In this document: positions 37,254 through 47,044 of the stretch, in pieces | Layout of the letters: each line of letters begins with the position of its first letter | Numbering within the stretch: the stretch's first letter is position 1 | Source: Oscillospiraceae bacterium | Lineage (GTDB): Bacteria; Bacillota; Clostridia; Oscillospirales; WRJC01 | Assembly (NCBI GenBank): GCA_009783265.1 | Contig: WRHM01000001.1 | Span: forward strand, 558,001 to 622,000 | DNA: 64,000 bases | Reading direction: 5' to 3' | Translations under genes and position numbers: made by a program | Notes under the pieces: model-generated | Seen by the model: only the letters and a program-made list of their open reading frames with translations | Databases searched by the model: none | Told to the model about the DNA's origin: nothing

Positions 37254-39314
37254 ATGAAAAATAAAATAAACGAGAAATCTTCGGTTTCGATATTTATTTT
37301 GACATTTATAGCGATTATAACAGTTCTTTCTCTTGTTCTCTCAGTAATACCGGTAGTAAGCGCAGACGCGACTCCGGCAGAGGGTACGGTAACAGGTACC
37401 CGTTCAGGTTTGGTTGATAGCGCCAGAACCAGAACCGACAGGCTGAACAGGACAGGCAGAACCAGAACCGCAGGCGACACCGGCACAACAGCAACAACTA
37501 CAACAACTACCCCGACAACAACGGCTGAGACAACTACTTCACGCGTTGTAAGAAGAGCTAACGACAGAAGTTCTTTAACCGACAATGCCGATATAGGCGC
37601 GTTAAGCGGTTACGCCTCAGGCTTCAGCGCAGGTTATACAACCGGTTACACCACCGGTTATACTACCGGAGTGACCACAGGGCAAAATTTAAACAAAAGC
37701 GGCAGTAACAGCGTAGGGATCGCAGGTTCAGCTGCAATAATCGATAATACCGGAAGTTCCGGCACAGCCGTAAATACTGATTATATTATAAACAGCAGGC
37801 GCGGTAATTATAACAACGCCGGCACCGGCGTAAATACCGGAACAAGAGCTGCAACTGCAACTCCTGCGACCACTACAGGGTCAACCCATTACAGAGGATA
37901 CAGAAGCGGTTTGCGCAGCGATGTTTATAATAATAGATATAACAGAAGCAATACAGCAGGAACCGGCGTCACAGAAGACGTTAGTTCAAGATATAACCGT
38001 TTTACAATGCTTCCTTACAGAACTACTGACAGATCTTTAGGCACAACAAGAACTACGGGAACATCAGGAACAAGGGCAACTGAAGGGACAATAGGGATTG
38101 AAGGCACAGCAGGAGCGGCAGAAGCTAATTCAATGCAGACAGGCAGGGCAAACACAAACACAACGACGCGTGCTACCCGCGTAACTCGCGGAACCCGTGC
38201 TGCCACAGGCTCAAGAACTGCTGGCAATACTGGAACTACTACTACTCCCGCAATAAAATCAGGAGCGCGTACAGTAAAAAATACTTCAACAGTCGGCAGA
38301 AGTAATATTGCCGCAAATAAAGCAGGAACAAAAAGAACTCACGCGACAACAACCCGCGGCATAACAAGAACAAAGGCTCCAGCGGCTAAAACACGCGTAA
38401 CTCGTGCGACTGCGCGCACTGCGGCAACAACGCCTAAAAGAATAAGTACGGCGGCAACAACTAAAAGAACGCACACTGCGGCAGTTCCGAAAACAACAAG
38501 AATGCATACTTCAGCAAAAACCCGCGCAGGCGCTGCAACCCGTATGGCAAACAGAAATTATATGAATACAAACGTCAATAAAAATAATACTGCTTACAGA
38601 ACCAACCGTAATAATACCGCAAATGTACACTCAGGAACAGGTTATCAGCATCGTTACGGACAGAATCAAAATAATGCCTACAGAAGCGGCGGCATGAATA
38701 ACAACAACAGAAATAATATGAATTCTATGAATACTAATACTGCTAATACTGCGAACAGAAGCGGCAGCGCGGGTTATGGCTACGACGGCAATAATATAGG
38801 CAGAAATAGCTCTGTCAGCGGAAGCGATATGAGATACGGCAACGAAGGATATAACGCGAATTCTATGAACAGAAGCAGCAGCACAGGATATGGCTACGAC
38901 AATAACAATATGGGCAGAAGCAATTCTATGCACAGAGGCAACACAGGATTGGTAAACAGCAGAAACGCAGGAAACTACAGGACAGGATATAATATGACTT
39001 CACCTGCCGATTCAGCGGTAAGAAGAAGCTCCACACCCGCAACTGCTCAGGGTAAAATTTCTTCTGCAAGAAATACTGCGACTACCGGAAATAACAATAA
39101 AAACGCTGTAAGAACTACTAACTCAGCAAGAACCGGAATGGGAAGAACGACCAGATACAGGGACACAACGGCCGAAGCAAGAAATTCGACAATAACGTTT
39201 ATAGTTTTATTGTCTGCAATAGTAGCTCTTCTCGCGCTCGCGATTTACGCTTTAATGCGTCGTCCGAATCATGACAGAATATCAGACAACGAGAGTGCCA
39301 ACAGAAGAAGATAA
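37254..39314 (+). CDS. Thr/Arg/Asn-rich low-complexity secreted protein with C-terminal TM anchor
   Basis: Signal-like N-terminus, GYTTGYTTGYTTG repeat, Thr/Arg-rich body, C-terminal TFIVLLSAIVALLALAIYALMRR. Confidence 0.7.
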   Translation: MKNKINEKSSVSIFILTFIAIITVLSLVLSVIPVVSADATPAEGTVTGTRSGLVDSARTRTDRLNRTGRTRTAGDTGTTATTTTTTPTTTAETTTSRVVRRANDRSSLTDNADIGALSGYASGFSAGYTTGYTTGYTTGVTTGQNLNKSGSNSVGIAGSAAIIDNTGSSGTAVNTDYIINSRRGNYNNAGTGVNTGTRAATATPATTTGSTHYRGYRSGLRSDVYNNRYNRSNTAGTGVTEDVSSRYNRFTMLPYRTTDRSLGTTRTTGTSGTRATEGTIGIEGTAGAAEANSMQTGRANTNTTTRATRVTRGTRAATGSRTAGNTGTTTTPAIKSGARTVKNTSTVGRSNIAANKAGTKRTHATTTRGITRTKAPAAKTRVTRATARTAATTPKRISTAATTKRTHTAAVPKTTRMHTSAKTRAGAATRMANRNYMNTNVNKNNTAYRTNRNNTANVHSGTGYQHRYGQNQNNAYRSGGMNNNNRNNMNSMNTNTANTANRSGSAGYGYDGNNIGRNSSVSGSDMRYGNEGYNANSMNRSSSTGYGYDNNNMGRSNSMHRGNTGLVNSRNAGNYRTGYNMTSPADSAVRRSSTPATAQGKISSARNTATTGNNNKNAVRTTNSARTGMGRTTRYRDTTAEARNSTITFIVLLSAIVALLALAIYALMRRPNHDRISDNESANRRR

Positions 39315-39353
39315 TTATAGTTTTCTATAAAAAGATATAAAATAAAAATAAAT

Positions 39354-39385
39354 CATAGGGCGGATATTTATCCGCCCTTGATTTT
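39354..39385 (+). terminator. Terminator-like hairpin
   Basis: catagggcggatatttatccgcccttgatttt. Confidence 0.65.
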
Positions 39386-39492
39386 AAAATAAAATTTATT
39401 ATTTTTTTATATTTTTATTGAATTTTTATATATAATATGATATAATAGTCAAAAAAATCAAAAAATAAAATTATTTAAGGAGAATATATAAA

Positions 39493-39708
39493 ATGGCTGC
39501 TGAAACACTTACGATTACAAAAGATATGCTTATCGGGGATATACTTGAAATAGACATCGGAATAGCGCAGTTTTTGCTTGAAATCGGCATGCACTGTCTG
39601 GGATGCCCGTCCGCAAGGGGAGAATCTCTGGAAGAAGCGTGCATGGTTCACGAAACTGACGTAGACGAACTTTTAGAAAAAATAAACGCTTATATGGCTG
39701 AAAAATAA
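39493..39708 (+). CDS. DUF1858 domain protein
   Basis: [43 protein letters not shown]. Confidence 0.9.
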   Translation: MAAETLTITKDMLIGDILEIDIGIAQFLLEIGMHCLGCPSARGESLEEACMVHETDVDELLEKINAYMAEK

Positions 39709-39755
39709 TTAAACTGGGATATTTTCAAAATTAAAAAATTAAAAAATTAATTATT

Positions 39756-39827
39756 TAGGGCGCGACTCCCTCGGCGCTCCGGGAATCCGGTTTGTTTTAA
39801 CGGCGCGCCGAGGGCGTCGCGCCCTAC
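39756..39827. repeat. Inverted pair of family-A repeats, intergenic
   Basis: tagggcgcgactccctcggcgctccg ... cggcgcgccgagggcgtcgcgccctac. Confidence 0.9.
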
Positions 39828-39879
39828 ATATAAATACATATAAAATATTAAAGTTCATATATTTTCAGGTAAAAATTTT

Positions 39880-41298
39880 ATGGTTTTTTCAAGCTTGGAA
39901 TTTATTTTTTTGTATTTTGCCGCCGCTGTTTTAATATATTTTATAACCCCGCTCAGATTCAGGAATTTTGCATTGCTGATTGTTTCGCTGATATTTTACG
40001 GCTGGGGCGAGCCGGTCTATGTATTTTTGATGGTTTTTACTATAATCGTAAATTATATATGCGGCTGGGGAGTTGAAAAATATAAACAACAAAATAAAAA
40101 TAATATTGCGAAGCTTTTTGTTTTAGCCGCGGTTATTATATGCCTTTCTTTGCTGGGGTTTTTTAAATATGCGAATTTTTTCATAAATAATTTAAAATTA
40201 ATTCCGGTTTTGTCTTTTATAAAACCATTAAATATAAATCTTCCCATAGGGATATCGTTTTATACTTTTCAAACTATGTCATATACTTTCGATATATATT
40301 TCGGAACGGCGAAAGCGCAAAAGAATATCACGTCTTTTGGGACTTATGTGACTTTTTTCCCCCAGTTGATCGCGGGGCCGATTGTAAGATACAAAGATAT
40401 TGACGAACAGCTTAGACACAGAAAAGAAAGCGTCGCAATGTTTGCGTGCGGGATACGGACTTTTATATGCGGCTTATGCAAAAAAGTTTTATTCGCGAAT
40501 ACTGCGGGGGCAATCTGGTCGTATATAAAAGCCCTGCCCGACGGGGATATTACGGTAGTGGGGGCATGGCTTGGGATATTGGCGTTCAGCTTTCAGATAT
40601 ATTTTGATTTTTCCGGATATTCTGATATGGCAATCGGGCTGGGTAAAATGTTCGGGTTTAAATTTCTCGAAAATTTCAATTATCCGTATATATCAAAATC
40701 AATCACGGAATTCTGGAGAAGATGGCATATATCGTTAAGCACATGGTTTAAAGAATATGTGTATATTCCGTTGGGCGGAAACAGAAAAGGTTTATTAAAA
40801 CAATACAGGAATATAACGATCGTATGGTTTCTGACAGGATTCTGGCACGGCGCGCACTGGAACTATATAATCTGGGGTTTATATTTCGGGATTATATTAA
40901 TGCTCGAAAAAGGGTTTATTTTAAATATATTAAAAAAGGCTCCGGGATTTGTCAGCCATATATATTCTCTTATATTAATAATATTCGGCTGGCTGATATT
41001 TACGTTTGAAGATACAAGCAAAGGCATGATTTTTTTTAAGCGAATGTTCGGAATATCATCAGTCAGGGGATTTATAGATAAAGGCGCAGTCTATGATTTA
41101 CTGCATTATCTGCCGTTTTTTATACTGGCTGTAATAGGCTCAACGCCGCTGCCGAAAAAATTATTTTATAAATATTTCGGCGATTCGAATAAATTAATCA
41201 GGATAGCTACTCCGGTCGTATCTGCCGTATTATTTTTGATTTGCGTGGCGTTTTTAATCGATTCGAGGTTTAACCCGTTTCTGTATTTCAGGTTTTAG
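39880..41298 (+). CDS. MBOAT family O-acyltransferase (AlgI-like)
   Basis: LPIGISFYTFQTMSYTFDIY; ITEFWRRWHISLSTWFKEYVYIPLGGNRKG; TGFWHGAHWNYIIWG. Confidence 0.95.
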   Translation: MVFSSLEFIFLYFAAAVLIYFITPLRFRNFALLIVSLIFYGWGEPVYVFLMVFTIIVNYICGWGVEKYKQQNKNNIAKLFVLAAVIICLSLLGFFKYANFFINNLKLIPVLSFIKPLNINLPIGISFYTFQTMSYTFDIYFGTAKAQKNITSFGTYVTFFPQLIAGPIVRYKDIDEQLRHRKESVAMFACGIRTFICGLCKKVLFANTAGAIWSYIKALPDGDITVVGAWLGILAFSFQIYFDFSGYSDMAIGLGKMFGFKFLENFNYPYISKSITEFWRRWHISLSTWFKEYVYIPLGGNRKGLLKQYRNITIVWFLTGFWHGAHWNYIIWGLYFGIILMLEKGFILNILKKAPGFVSHIYSLILIIFGWLIFTFEDTSKGMIFFKRMFGISSVRGFIDKGAVYDLLHYLPFFILAVIGSTPLPKKLFYKYFGDSNKLIRIATPVVSAVLFLICVAFLIDSRFNPFLYFRF

Positions 41299-41325
41299 AT
41301 CGCATAAATATTTTTATCCCCAAAA

Positions 41326-41444
41326 AGCCCCCTTTCGCAAAAGGGGGATGTCACCGCAGTGACAGGGGGATTCCGTTCCCCCGCGTCTCTGGCTGAATCC
41401 CCCGCCGCCTGCGGACGGCACCCCCATTTTGCTAAAGGGGGCTT
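41326..41444. repeat. Pair of family-B repeats, intergenic
   Basis: agccccctttcgcaaaagggggatgtcaccgcagtgacagggggatt ... aatcccccgccgcctgcggacggcacccccattttgctaaagggggctt. Confidence 0.9.
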
Positions 41445-41480
41445 AAGAAACGAATTTATTTCAAGAAAGCTCATAATTCT

Positions 41481-42737
41481 ATGAATAACGAAAAAAAAAG
41501 TAACAGATTAACTGATATTATAACAATAATAATATTTTTATGCCTGATTTTTATTCCGGCTGCTTTGTTCTGGATAACGCCGGATATAAAAGTCTCAGAA
41601 GATGAAAACCGGTCGTTACAGCAAATGCCGGAATTTTCGCTTGATAATCTTATATCAGGCAAATATACGCAAAACATTGGGAAATATTACGCCGACCAGT
41701 TCCCGTTCAGGAATGCGCTTGTCGGCGCGAAAACTTTGTTTTCTTACGGATTCGGGATAAACGAAAACAAAGGCGCGGTAATTGCGAAAAACGGCTATTT
41801 GATCCAGCGTTATGATAAATATTCCGAAAAATCGATCGCCGAAAAATCAGACGACGAACTTGGCGGCGATTTGACTTTTGACGAGAACATGCAAAATATA
41901 AAAGACAACTGCGGGTATATAAATCAATTTTATGAAAACATAATAGATTTATATCCGGATATAAATTTTACTGTCGCCGTACCGCCGAGAAAAATCGACG
42001 TGATGACAAATAAACTCCCTGCGTTTTTCCCGGTTGACAGGCACGAAAAATATTTTGCCGAACTTGAAAAATATATAAATAAAAATATATATTTTGATTT
42101 GCTTGATGTTTTAAAACAACACAACGAAGAATATATATATTACAGAACAGACCATCACTGGACGACGCTCGGCGCGTATTACGCGTACTTTTCGCTCGGC
42201 GAAAAAATAGGATATACACCAGTGATAAAAGAAGATTTCACAATCGAAACCGCAAGCGAAGATTTTTACGGCGTAACATGGTCTAAAGCGGGAGCAAAAT
42301 GGATCAAGCCTGATATAATAGAATATTACAGGATTTTGGGCGACGACGAAAAATTTATAACAGAAGTACACGGTACAAATAATTCAAAAATATTACATGG
42401 ATTTTACGACCGTGAAAAACTCGAAACAAAAGATAAATACGCTTCTTTTCTCGGCGGGATAAATTCGCGCATATCAATTTACAGATCATTGGATTATCAG
42501 CCTTATAAATTAATGGATTATAAGTTGGAAAAACTTTTATTAATCGCCGATTCGTTCGGGCAAAGCCTCGCGCCGTTTTTGGCGCGGCATTATGATATAG
42601 AAATAATAGACACGCGCTTTTTCAAAGATAACATTTATGATTTTATAAAAGAATATAATATAACTGATATTCTGGTATTGGTAAATATGGAAAATCTGTC
42701 AACACAGAATAATCTTAGAAAACTTATGGCAAAATAG
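41481..42737 (+). CDS. DHHW family protein (AlgJ/AlgX-like partner of MBOAT)
   Basis: YRTDHHWTTLGAYYAY; LLIADSFGQSLAPFLARHYDIEIIDTRFF. Confidence 0.85.
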   Translation: MNNEKKSNRLTDIITIIIFLCLIFIPAALFWITPDIKVSEDENRSLQQMPEFSLDNLISGKYTQNIGKYYADQFPFRNALVGAKTLFSYGFGINENKGAVIAKNGYLIQRYDKYSEKSIAEKSDDELGGDLTFDENMQNIKDNCGYINQFYENIIDLYPDINFTVAVPPRKIDVMTNKLPAFFPVDRHEKYFAELEKYINKNIYFDLLDVLKQHNEEYIYYRTDHHWTTLGAYYAYFSLGEKIGYTPVIKEDFTIETASEDFYGVTWSKAGAKWIKPDIIEYYRILGDDEKFITEVHGTNNSKILHGFYDREKLETKDKYASFLGGINSRISIYRSLDYQPYKLMDYKLEKLLLIADSFGQSLAPFLARHYDIEIIDTRFFKDNIYDFIKEYNITDILVLVNMENLSTQNNLRKLMAK

Positions 42738-43338
42738 CTTCTAAATAACATATCGGAATATTTTGCAATATAAAAATTTTTTCGTATTCTGTCTGGATAT
42801 TGTTATCTATAAATTCACTGTTGTATAAATCATAAGTTTTATGTTTTATCTCAAAGCCATTGGATGATAAACTTTTAACGGAAAAATCGAAAAAATCTTT
42901 ATTATCTGTTTTTAATATTATTTCTGCGTTGGATTTTATAATTTTTTTATAAATTTCAAGAAAAACCGGGGAAGTCAATCTTTTATTATGCTGATAACGT
43001 TTGTGCCACGGGTCAGAAAAGTTTAAATATATCCGGGAAATTTGCCCGGGAGCAAAATAATCCGAGAGATTTTTTGCGTCAACTATCATAAATCTTAAGT
43101 TTGGCAAATCTAAACTTTTAGCTTTCTCTGTCGCAATTACGATAACATCAGAAATTTTCTCGACAGCTATAAAATTTATATCCGGATATTTTTGAGCCGT
43201 CGCGCAAATAAAATCCCCTTTTCCGCACCCGATTTCCAAATAAATCAACTTATTTTTTATAAACATATCATTCCAGTGCATATATTCGCTGCAAGCCTCT
43301 ATTCTTTCGTCGGTATGCTTCTTTTTCCGCATTCGCAT
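42724..43338 (-). CDS. trmB: tRNA (guanine-N7)-methyltransferase TrmB
   Basis: LEIGCGKGDFICATAQKYPDINFIAVEK; IYLNFSDPWHKRYQHNKRLTSPVFL. Confidence 0.93.
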   Translation of the reverse strand: MRMRKKKHTDERIEACSEYMHWNDMFIKNKLIYLEIGCGKGDFICATAQKYPDINFIAVEKISDVIVIATEKAKSLDLPNLRFMIVDAKNLSDYFAPGQISRIYLNFSDPWHKRYQHNKRLTSPVFLEIYKKIIKSNAEIILKTDNKDFFDFSVKSLSSNGFEIKHKTYDLYNSEFIDNNIQTEYEKIFILQNIPICYLEAILP

Positions 43339-43367
43339 AAAATAATATAACCTCCGGCCTTGTTCTT

Positions 43368-43415
43368 GCCCTCTTTCGTAAAGAGGGTGGCAACACGAAG
43401 TGTTGACGGGTGTTT
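43368..43415. repeat. Family-B repeat adjacent to second parS
   Basis: ccctctttcgtaaagagggtggcaacacgaagtgttgacgggtgtttt. Confidence 0.9.
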
Positions 43416-43430
43416 TAATTTCTAAAAGAG

Positions 43431-43446
43431 TGTTTCACGTGAAACA
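43431..43446. promoter_or_regulatory. Second parS site
   Basis: TGTTTCACGTGAAACA. Confidence 0.93.
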
Positions 43447-43461
43447 TTTTTTTTATTTTAC

Positions 43462-44406
43462 TTAAATATATTTTATAGCCGATTCAAATGATTCGCTGTC
43501 CTGAACATTCAGAAATTTCGCGTTTTCGCATGTTCGTTTGACAAATCCGGATAATGTTTTCCCTGCGCCGATTTCTATAAATAAATCGCAGCCGTCCGCC
43601 GACATATTTTCAAGCTCCGCGCGGAATCTGACCGGGTTTGACATTTGTTCCGGGATATAATTTATCATAAATTCTTTTATATTTTGATTTATGTTAAAAT
43701 CAAATTTTTTCCCGGTGATATTTGAATATAAATCTGTTTTTGGCAGATTAAAATTTAAAGTCTTAAGAAAATTAATTAAATCGTTTTGTTTATATCGCAT
43801 GATTTTACTGTGAAACGCGCCGGCTACGTTTAATTTAATTACCCGGATTTTCTTTTCGGCAAATATTTTTACGGCTTCTTCAACAGCTTTGGTTTCGCCG
43901 CTTATCGCGATTTGTCCCGGACAGTTATAATTCGCCGCGATTACATATCCGTTTGATGTTTTTGAGACAGTTTCGCAGATTTCTTCGACGAGTTTATCTT
44001 CTGCTCCTATTATACTGTACATTAAGCCCGGCGTATAATCGCACGCAGACTGCATTACTTCGCCGCGTATTTTTATTAAATCAAGCGTATTTTTAAAAGA
44101 TAAAATTTCAGAAACTGCAAGCGAAGTTATTTCACCCAGCGAAAAACCGGCTATGCAATCCGGGTTGATATTGCGTGATTCAAATAATTTATATATCCCG
44201 TAAGATACTGTGAAAATCACGGTCTGCGCGTTGTAAGTTTTTGACAATCCGTGTGAATCGCCGCAAATATATAATAAATCTGTTTTTAAATAATCGCTCG
44301 CTTCGTCAAATATTTTTTTGAACAGATCATATTTTTCGTATAAATCTTTTCCCATTCCTGCGTACTGCGCGCTCTGTCCCGTAAATAAAAATGCGCGTTT
44401 GCCCAT
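43462..44406 (-). CDS. fabD: ACP S-malonyltransferase
   Basis: FLFTGQSAQYAGMGKDLYE; IAGFSLGEITSLAVSE; NVAGAFHSKIM. Confidence 0.93.
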   Translation of the reverse strand: MGKRAFLFTGQSAQYAGMGKDLYEKYDLFKKIFDEASDYLKTDLLYICGDSHGLSKTYNAQTVIFTVSYGIYKLFESRNINPDCIAGFSLGEITSLAVSEILSFKNTLDLIKIRGEVMQSACDYTPGLMYSIIGAEDKLVEEICETVSKTSNGYVIAANYNCPGQIAISGETKAVEEAVKIFAEKKIRVIKLNVAGAFHSKIMRYKQNDLINFLKTLNFNLPKTDLYSNITGKKFDFNINQNIKEFMINYIPEQMSNPVRFRAELENMSADGCDLFIEIGAGKTLSGFVKRTCENAKFLNVQDSESFESAIKYI

Positions 44407-44595
44407 AAAATTCAACACCCCGGTTTAAGTTATTTTATATTATATTATATAATATTATACAAAAAAACGCAACAGGATTTTGTATTTATTTGAATTTTTT
44501 GAAATTAACGGGTTATTATTAGATTTTTATTCAAGTTTTGCTAATATATACGGCATATAATATATTTTACGGCAAATAAAAATGGGAAGTGAAGA

Positions 44596-45639
44596 ATTAT
44601 AAAAAATATAAATTCAGTTATAACGGGAACAGGGGCGTATCTGCCCGGTTTTGTTCTGGATAACTCTATGTTTGAACAGATAATAGAAACAAGCGACGAA
44701 TGGATTGTTTCGAGAACAGGCATAAAAGAAAGGCGCATAGAGCAGGAAAAATATAATTATGAGATGATAGGCGAGGCATGTAAACGCGCCCTTGAAAACG
44801 CGGGGATTTCGGCAGATAAAATAGACATGATAATCGTCAGCACAGTCACTCAGGATTATAATTATCCGTCGGCGGCATGTCTTGTTCAGAATTATATAAA
44901 AGCCGGTAACGCCGTATCGTTTGATATATCGGCCGCGTGCGCGGGATTTGTGTTCGGGCTTGATATTGCCGACGCTTATATAAAATCCGGCAAGGCGAAA
45001 AATATATTAGTCGCTTCCGGGGATTTAATGAGCCGCGAGACTGATTATTCAGACAGGAGCAACTGTATTTTATTTGGCGACGGGGCAGGGGCGGCTGTTG
45101 TTTCGGCTTGTGGATATGATGATGTAGGGCGCGACGACCCCGGCGCGCCGCTGCCCGGAATTCTCGCAAGTTATATTGCGGGCGAGTGCGACGGGGAAAA
45201 GCCGCTGTTTATTAAATCGCAATTATATAAACCCAATGAAATTTTCGATAAAAACACAAAACGATTTAAGGGCAACGCTGTAAAACAACAAAATTATTTA
45301 TGGCAGAACGGGCGCGAAGTTTTAAAGTTTGTATCAAGGATTGTGCCGATAGCGTTGGACGAAGTTTTGAAAAGAGCCGGGAAAAATATAAGCGATTTGA
45401 AATATATAATTTTACATCAGGCAAACAAGAGAATAATAGATCATGTGATAGAAAAATATAATCTCGACCCTGAGAAAGTGCCGATAAATATAGATAAATA
45501 CGGCAATATGTCGAGCTGCACAGTGCCTGTATTATTACACGAGTTAAACATGGCGGGTAAATTAAAAAAAGGCGATTTGATTGCTCTTGCGGGATTTGGC
45601 TCAGGGCTTGTGTACGGCGCGGCCGTGATAAGATGGTGA
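44596..45639 (+). CDS. fabH: Beta-ketoacyl-ACP synthase III; conserved N-terminus upstream of the first ATG (44668)
   Basis: In-frame upstream INSVITGTGAYLPGFVLDN then ETSDEWIVSRTGIKERRI; SAACAGFVFGLDIADAYIKSG; ILHQANKRIIDHV. Confidence 0.93.
   Translation: MIKNINSVITGTGAYLPGFVLDNSMFEQIIETSDEWIVSRTGIKERRIEQEKYNYEMIGEACKRALENAGISADKIDMIIVSTVTQDYNYPSAACLVQNYIKAGNAVSFDISAACAGFVFGLDIADAYIKSGKAKNILVASGDLMSRETDYSDRSNCILFGDGAGAAVVSACGYDDVGRDDPGAPLPGILASYIAGECDGEKPLFIKSQLYKPNEIFDKNTKRFKGNAVKQQNYLWQNGREVLKFVSRIVPIALDEVLKRAGKNISDLKYIILHQANKRIIDHVIEKYNLDPEKVPINIDKYGNMSSCTVPVLLHELNMAGKLKKGDLIALAGFGSGLVYGAAVIRW
45124..45150. repeat. Family-A repeat inside fabH (VGRDDPGAP)
   Basis: gtagggcgcgacgaccccggcgcgccg. 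Confidence 0.9.
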
Positions 45640-45675
45640 AAAATTTGATAAAATAAAAAAGGGGAAAAGTTTTTA

Positions 45676-46416
45676 ATGAGCGAAAAAAAAGCGGTTTTAA
45701 TCACCGGAGCGGCGCAGGGAATAGGCGCGTGTATCGCCGAAACTCTCGCGGCAGAAAAATATAATATAATAATAACGGATATTTTTCCCGAAGAAAAAGC
45801 GATAAATATTATAAATAAGTGCAAAGAAAAAGGCGCGGACGTTTTGTTTATACAAAGCGACGTTTCGGCTTATTCTTCGTGCGAAGAAACCGTAAAACAG
45901 GTTATAGAAAAATTCGGCGGGATATACGCGCTTGTAAATAACGCCGGGATTATACGCGATTCGCTGTTAATGCGCATGACCGAAGAACAGTTTGACAAAG
46001 TTATTTCTGTAAATCTAAAAGGCGTGTTTAATATGTCAAGGCATGTCGTCTCTCAGATGGTCAGGGCAAGAGAGGGCAGGATAATTAATATATCGTCGGT
46101 TTCGGGGATATATGGCAACATCGGGCAGGCAAATTATTCGTCGGCGAAAGCCGGGATTATCGGGTTCACGAAATCGCTCGCAAAAGAAATCGGCGGCAGG
46201 GGGATAACGGTCAACGCAGTCGCCCCGGGATATATAATGACAGAGATGACCGCAAATCTGCCTGAAAATGCCGTCGAGGAGATAAAATCGAGAATTTCGC
46301 TTAAAACTCTCGGCGAGCCAAAAGACGTCGCGAACGCCGTGAGTTTTTTAATAAGCGAAAAAGCCTCTTATATTACAGGGCATGTATTGTCGGTTGACGG
46401 AGGTATGAGTTTGTAA
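45676..46416 (+). CDS. fabG: 3-oxoacyl-ACP reductase
   Basis: LITGAAQGIGACIAETLA; NNAGIIRDSLLMRMTEEQFD; ISSVSGIYGNIGQANYSSAKAGIIGFTKSLAKE. Confidence 0.95.
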   Translation: MSEKKAVLITGAAQGIGACIAETLAAEKYNIIITDIFPEEKAINIINKCKEKGADVLFIQSDVSAYSSCEETVKQVIEKFGGIYALVNNAGIIRDSLLMRMTEEQFDKVISVNLKGVFNMSRHVVSQMVRAREGRIINISSVSGIYGNIGQANYSSAKAGIIGFTKSLAKEIGGRGITVNAVAPGYIMTEMTANLPENAVEEIKSRISLKTLGEPKDVANAVSFLISEKASYITGHVLSVDGGMSL

Positions 46417-46420
46417 TTTT

Positions 46421-46445
46421 GTAGGGGCGCGCATTGCGCGTCCGG
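46421..46445. repeat. Degenerate family-A-like repeat between fabG and transposase
   Basis: gtaggggcgcgcattgcgcgtccgg; similar at 25379-25400. Confidence 0.6.
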
Positions 46446-46497
46446 GTGATAAATAAATTGCATCATAGAATTTTATATTAGCAGGATTGATGAATAT

Positions 46498-47022
46498 ATG
46501 GAAAAGGAATTGCCGGTAAGAAAACATCCAAGATTGAAAAATTATGATTACAGCAGCAACGGGGCATATTTTATAACGATGTGCGTTGAAGGCAGACATG
46601 AGATGTTAGGGCAAATCGTAGGGCGCGACGCCCCCGGCGCGCCGTTCGTCGAATTAACGGAATACGGAAAAATTATACGCAAGGAAATCGGGGATACACA
46701 TTTACACTATAAAAATGTTATTATTGACAAATTTATAGTTATGCCAAATCATATACACATGATTATTCTCATTCAAAATGAAAATAAAATTAATGAAAAC
46801 GGCGCGCCGAGGGCGTCGCGCCCTACGAGTGCGTTAATTCCTAATGTTATCGGAATATTGAAGCGCAAAACGAATAAAAAATATGGTTTTCAAATGTGGC
46901 AGGATAGTTATCACGATCATATCATTCGTGACAGAGAAGATTATCGTATAAAATGGCAGTACATCGACACTAACCCCGCAAAATGGGCGGAGGACGATTA
47001 TTTTATCAATGAATCAAATTAA
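46498..47022 (+). CDS. RAYT/IS200-like (Y1, HUH) transposase, REP-associated type
   Basis: SNGAYFITMCVEGRHEMLG; VIMPNHIH-type motif IVMPNHIHMIILI; LKRKTNKKYGFQMWQDSYHDHIIRDREDYRIKWQYIDTNPAKW. Confidence 0.92.
   Translation: MEKELPVRKHPRLKNYDYSSNGAYFITMCVEGRHEMLGQIVGRDAPGAPFVELTEYGKIIRKEIGDTHLHYKNVIIDKFIVMPNHIHMIILIQNENKINENGAPRASRPTSALIPNVIGILKRKTNKKYGFQMWQDSYHDHIIRDREDYRIKWQYIDTNPAKWAEDDYFINESN
46618..46644. repeat. Family-A repeat inside transposase ORF (VGRDAPGAP)
   Basis: gtagggcgcgacgcccccggcgcgccg. Confidence 0.93.
46800..46826. repeat. Family-A repeat inside transposase ORF, inverted (GAPRASRPT)
   Basis: cggcgcgccgagggcgtcgcgccctac. Confidence 0.93.
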
Positions 47023-47044
47023 ACAAAAAGGAGAAAAAATACAG

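Noticed and set aside
37193-38933. Long antisense ORFs (37193-37585, 38015-38227, 38286-38507, 38631-38933, minus)
   Set aside because: Mirror translations of the repetitive Thr/Arg-rich gene on the plus strand; Val/Ala/Cys-rich low-complexity products with no gene-like features.
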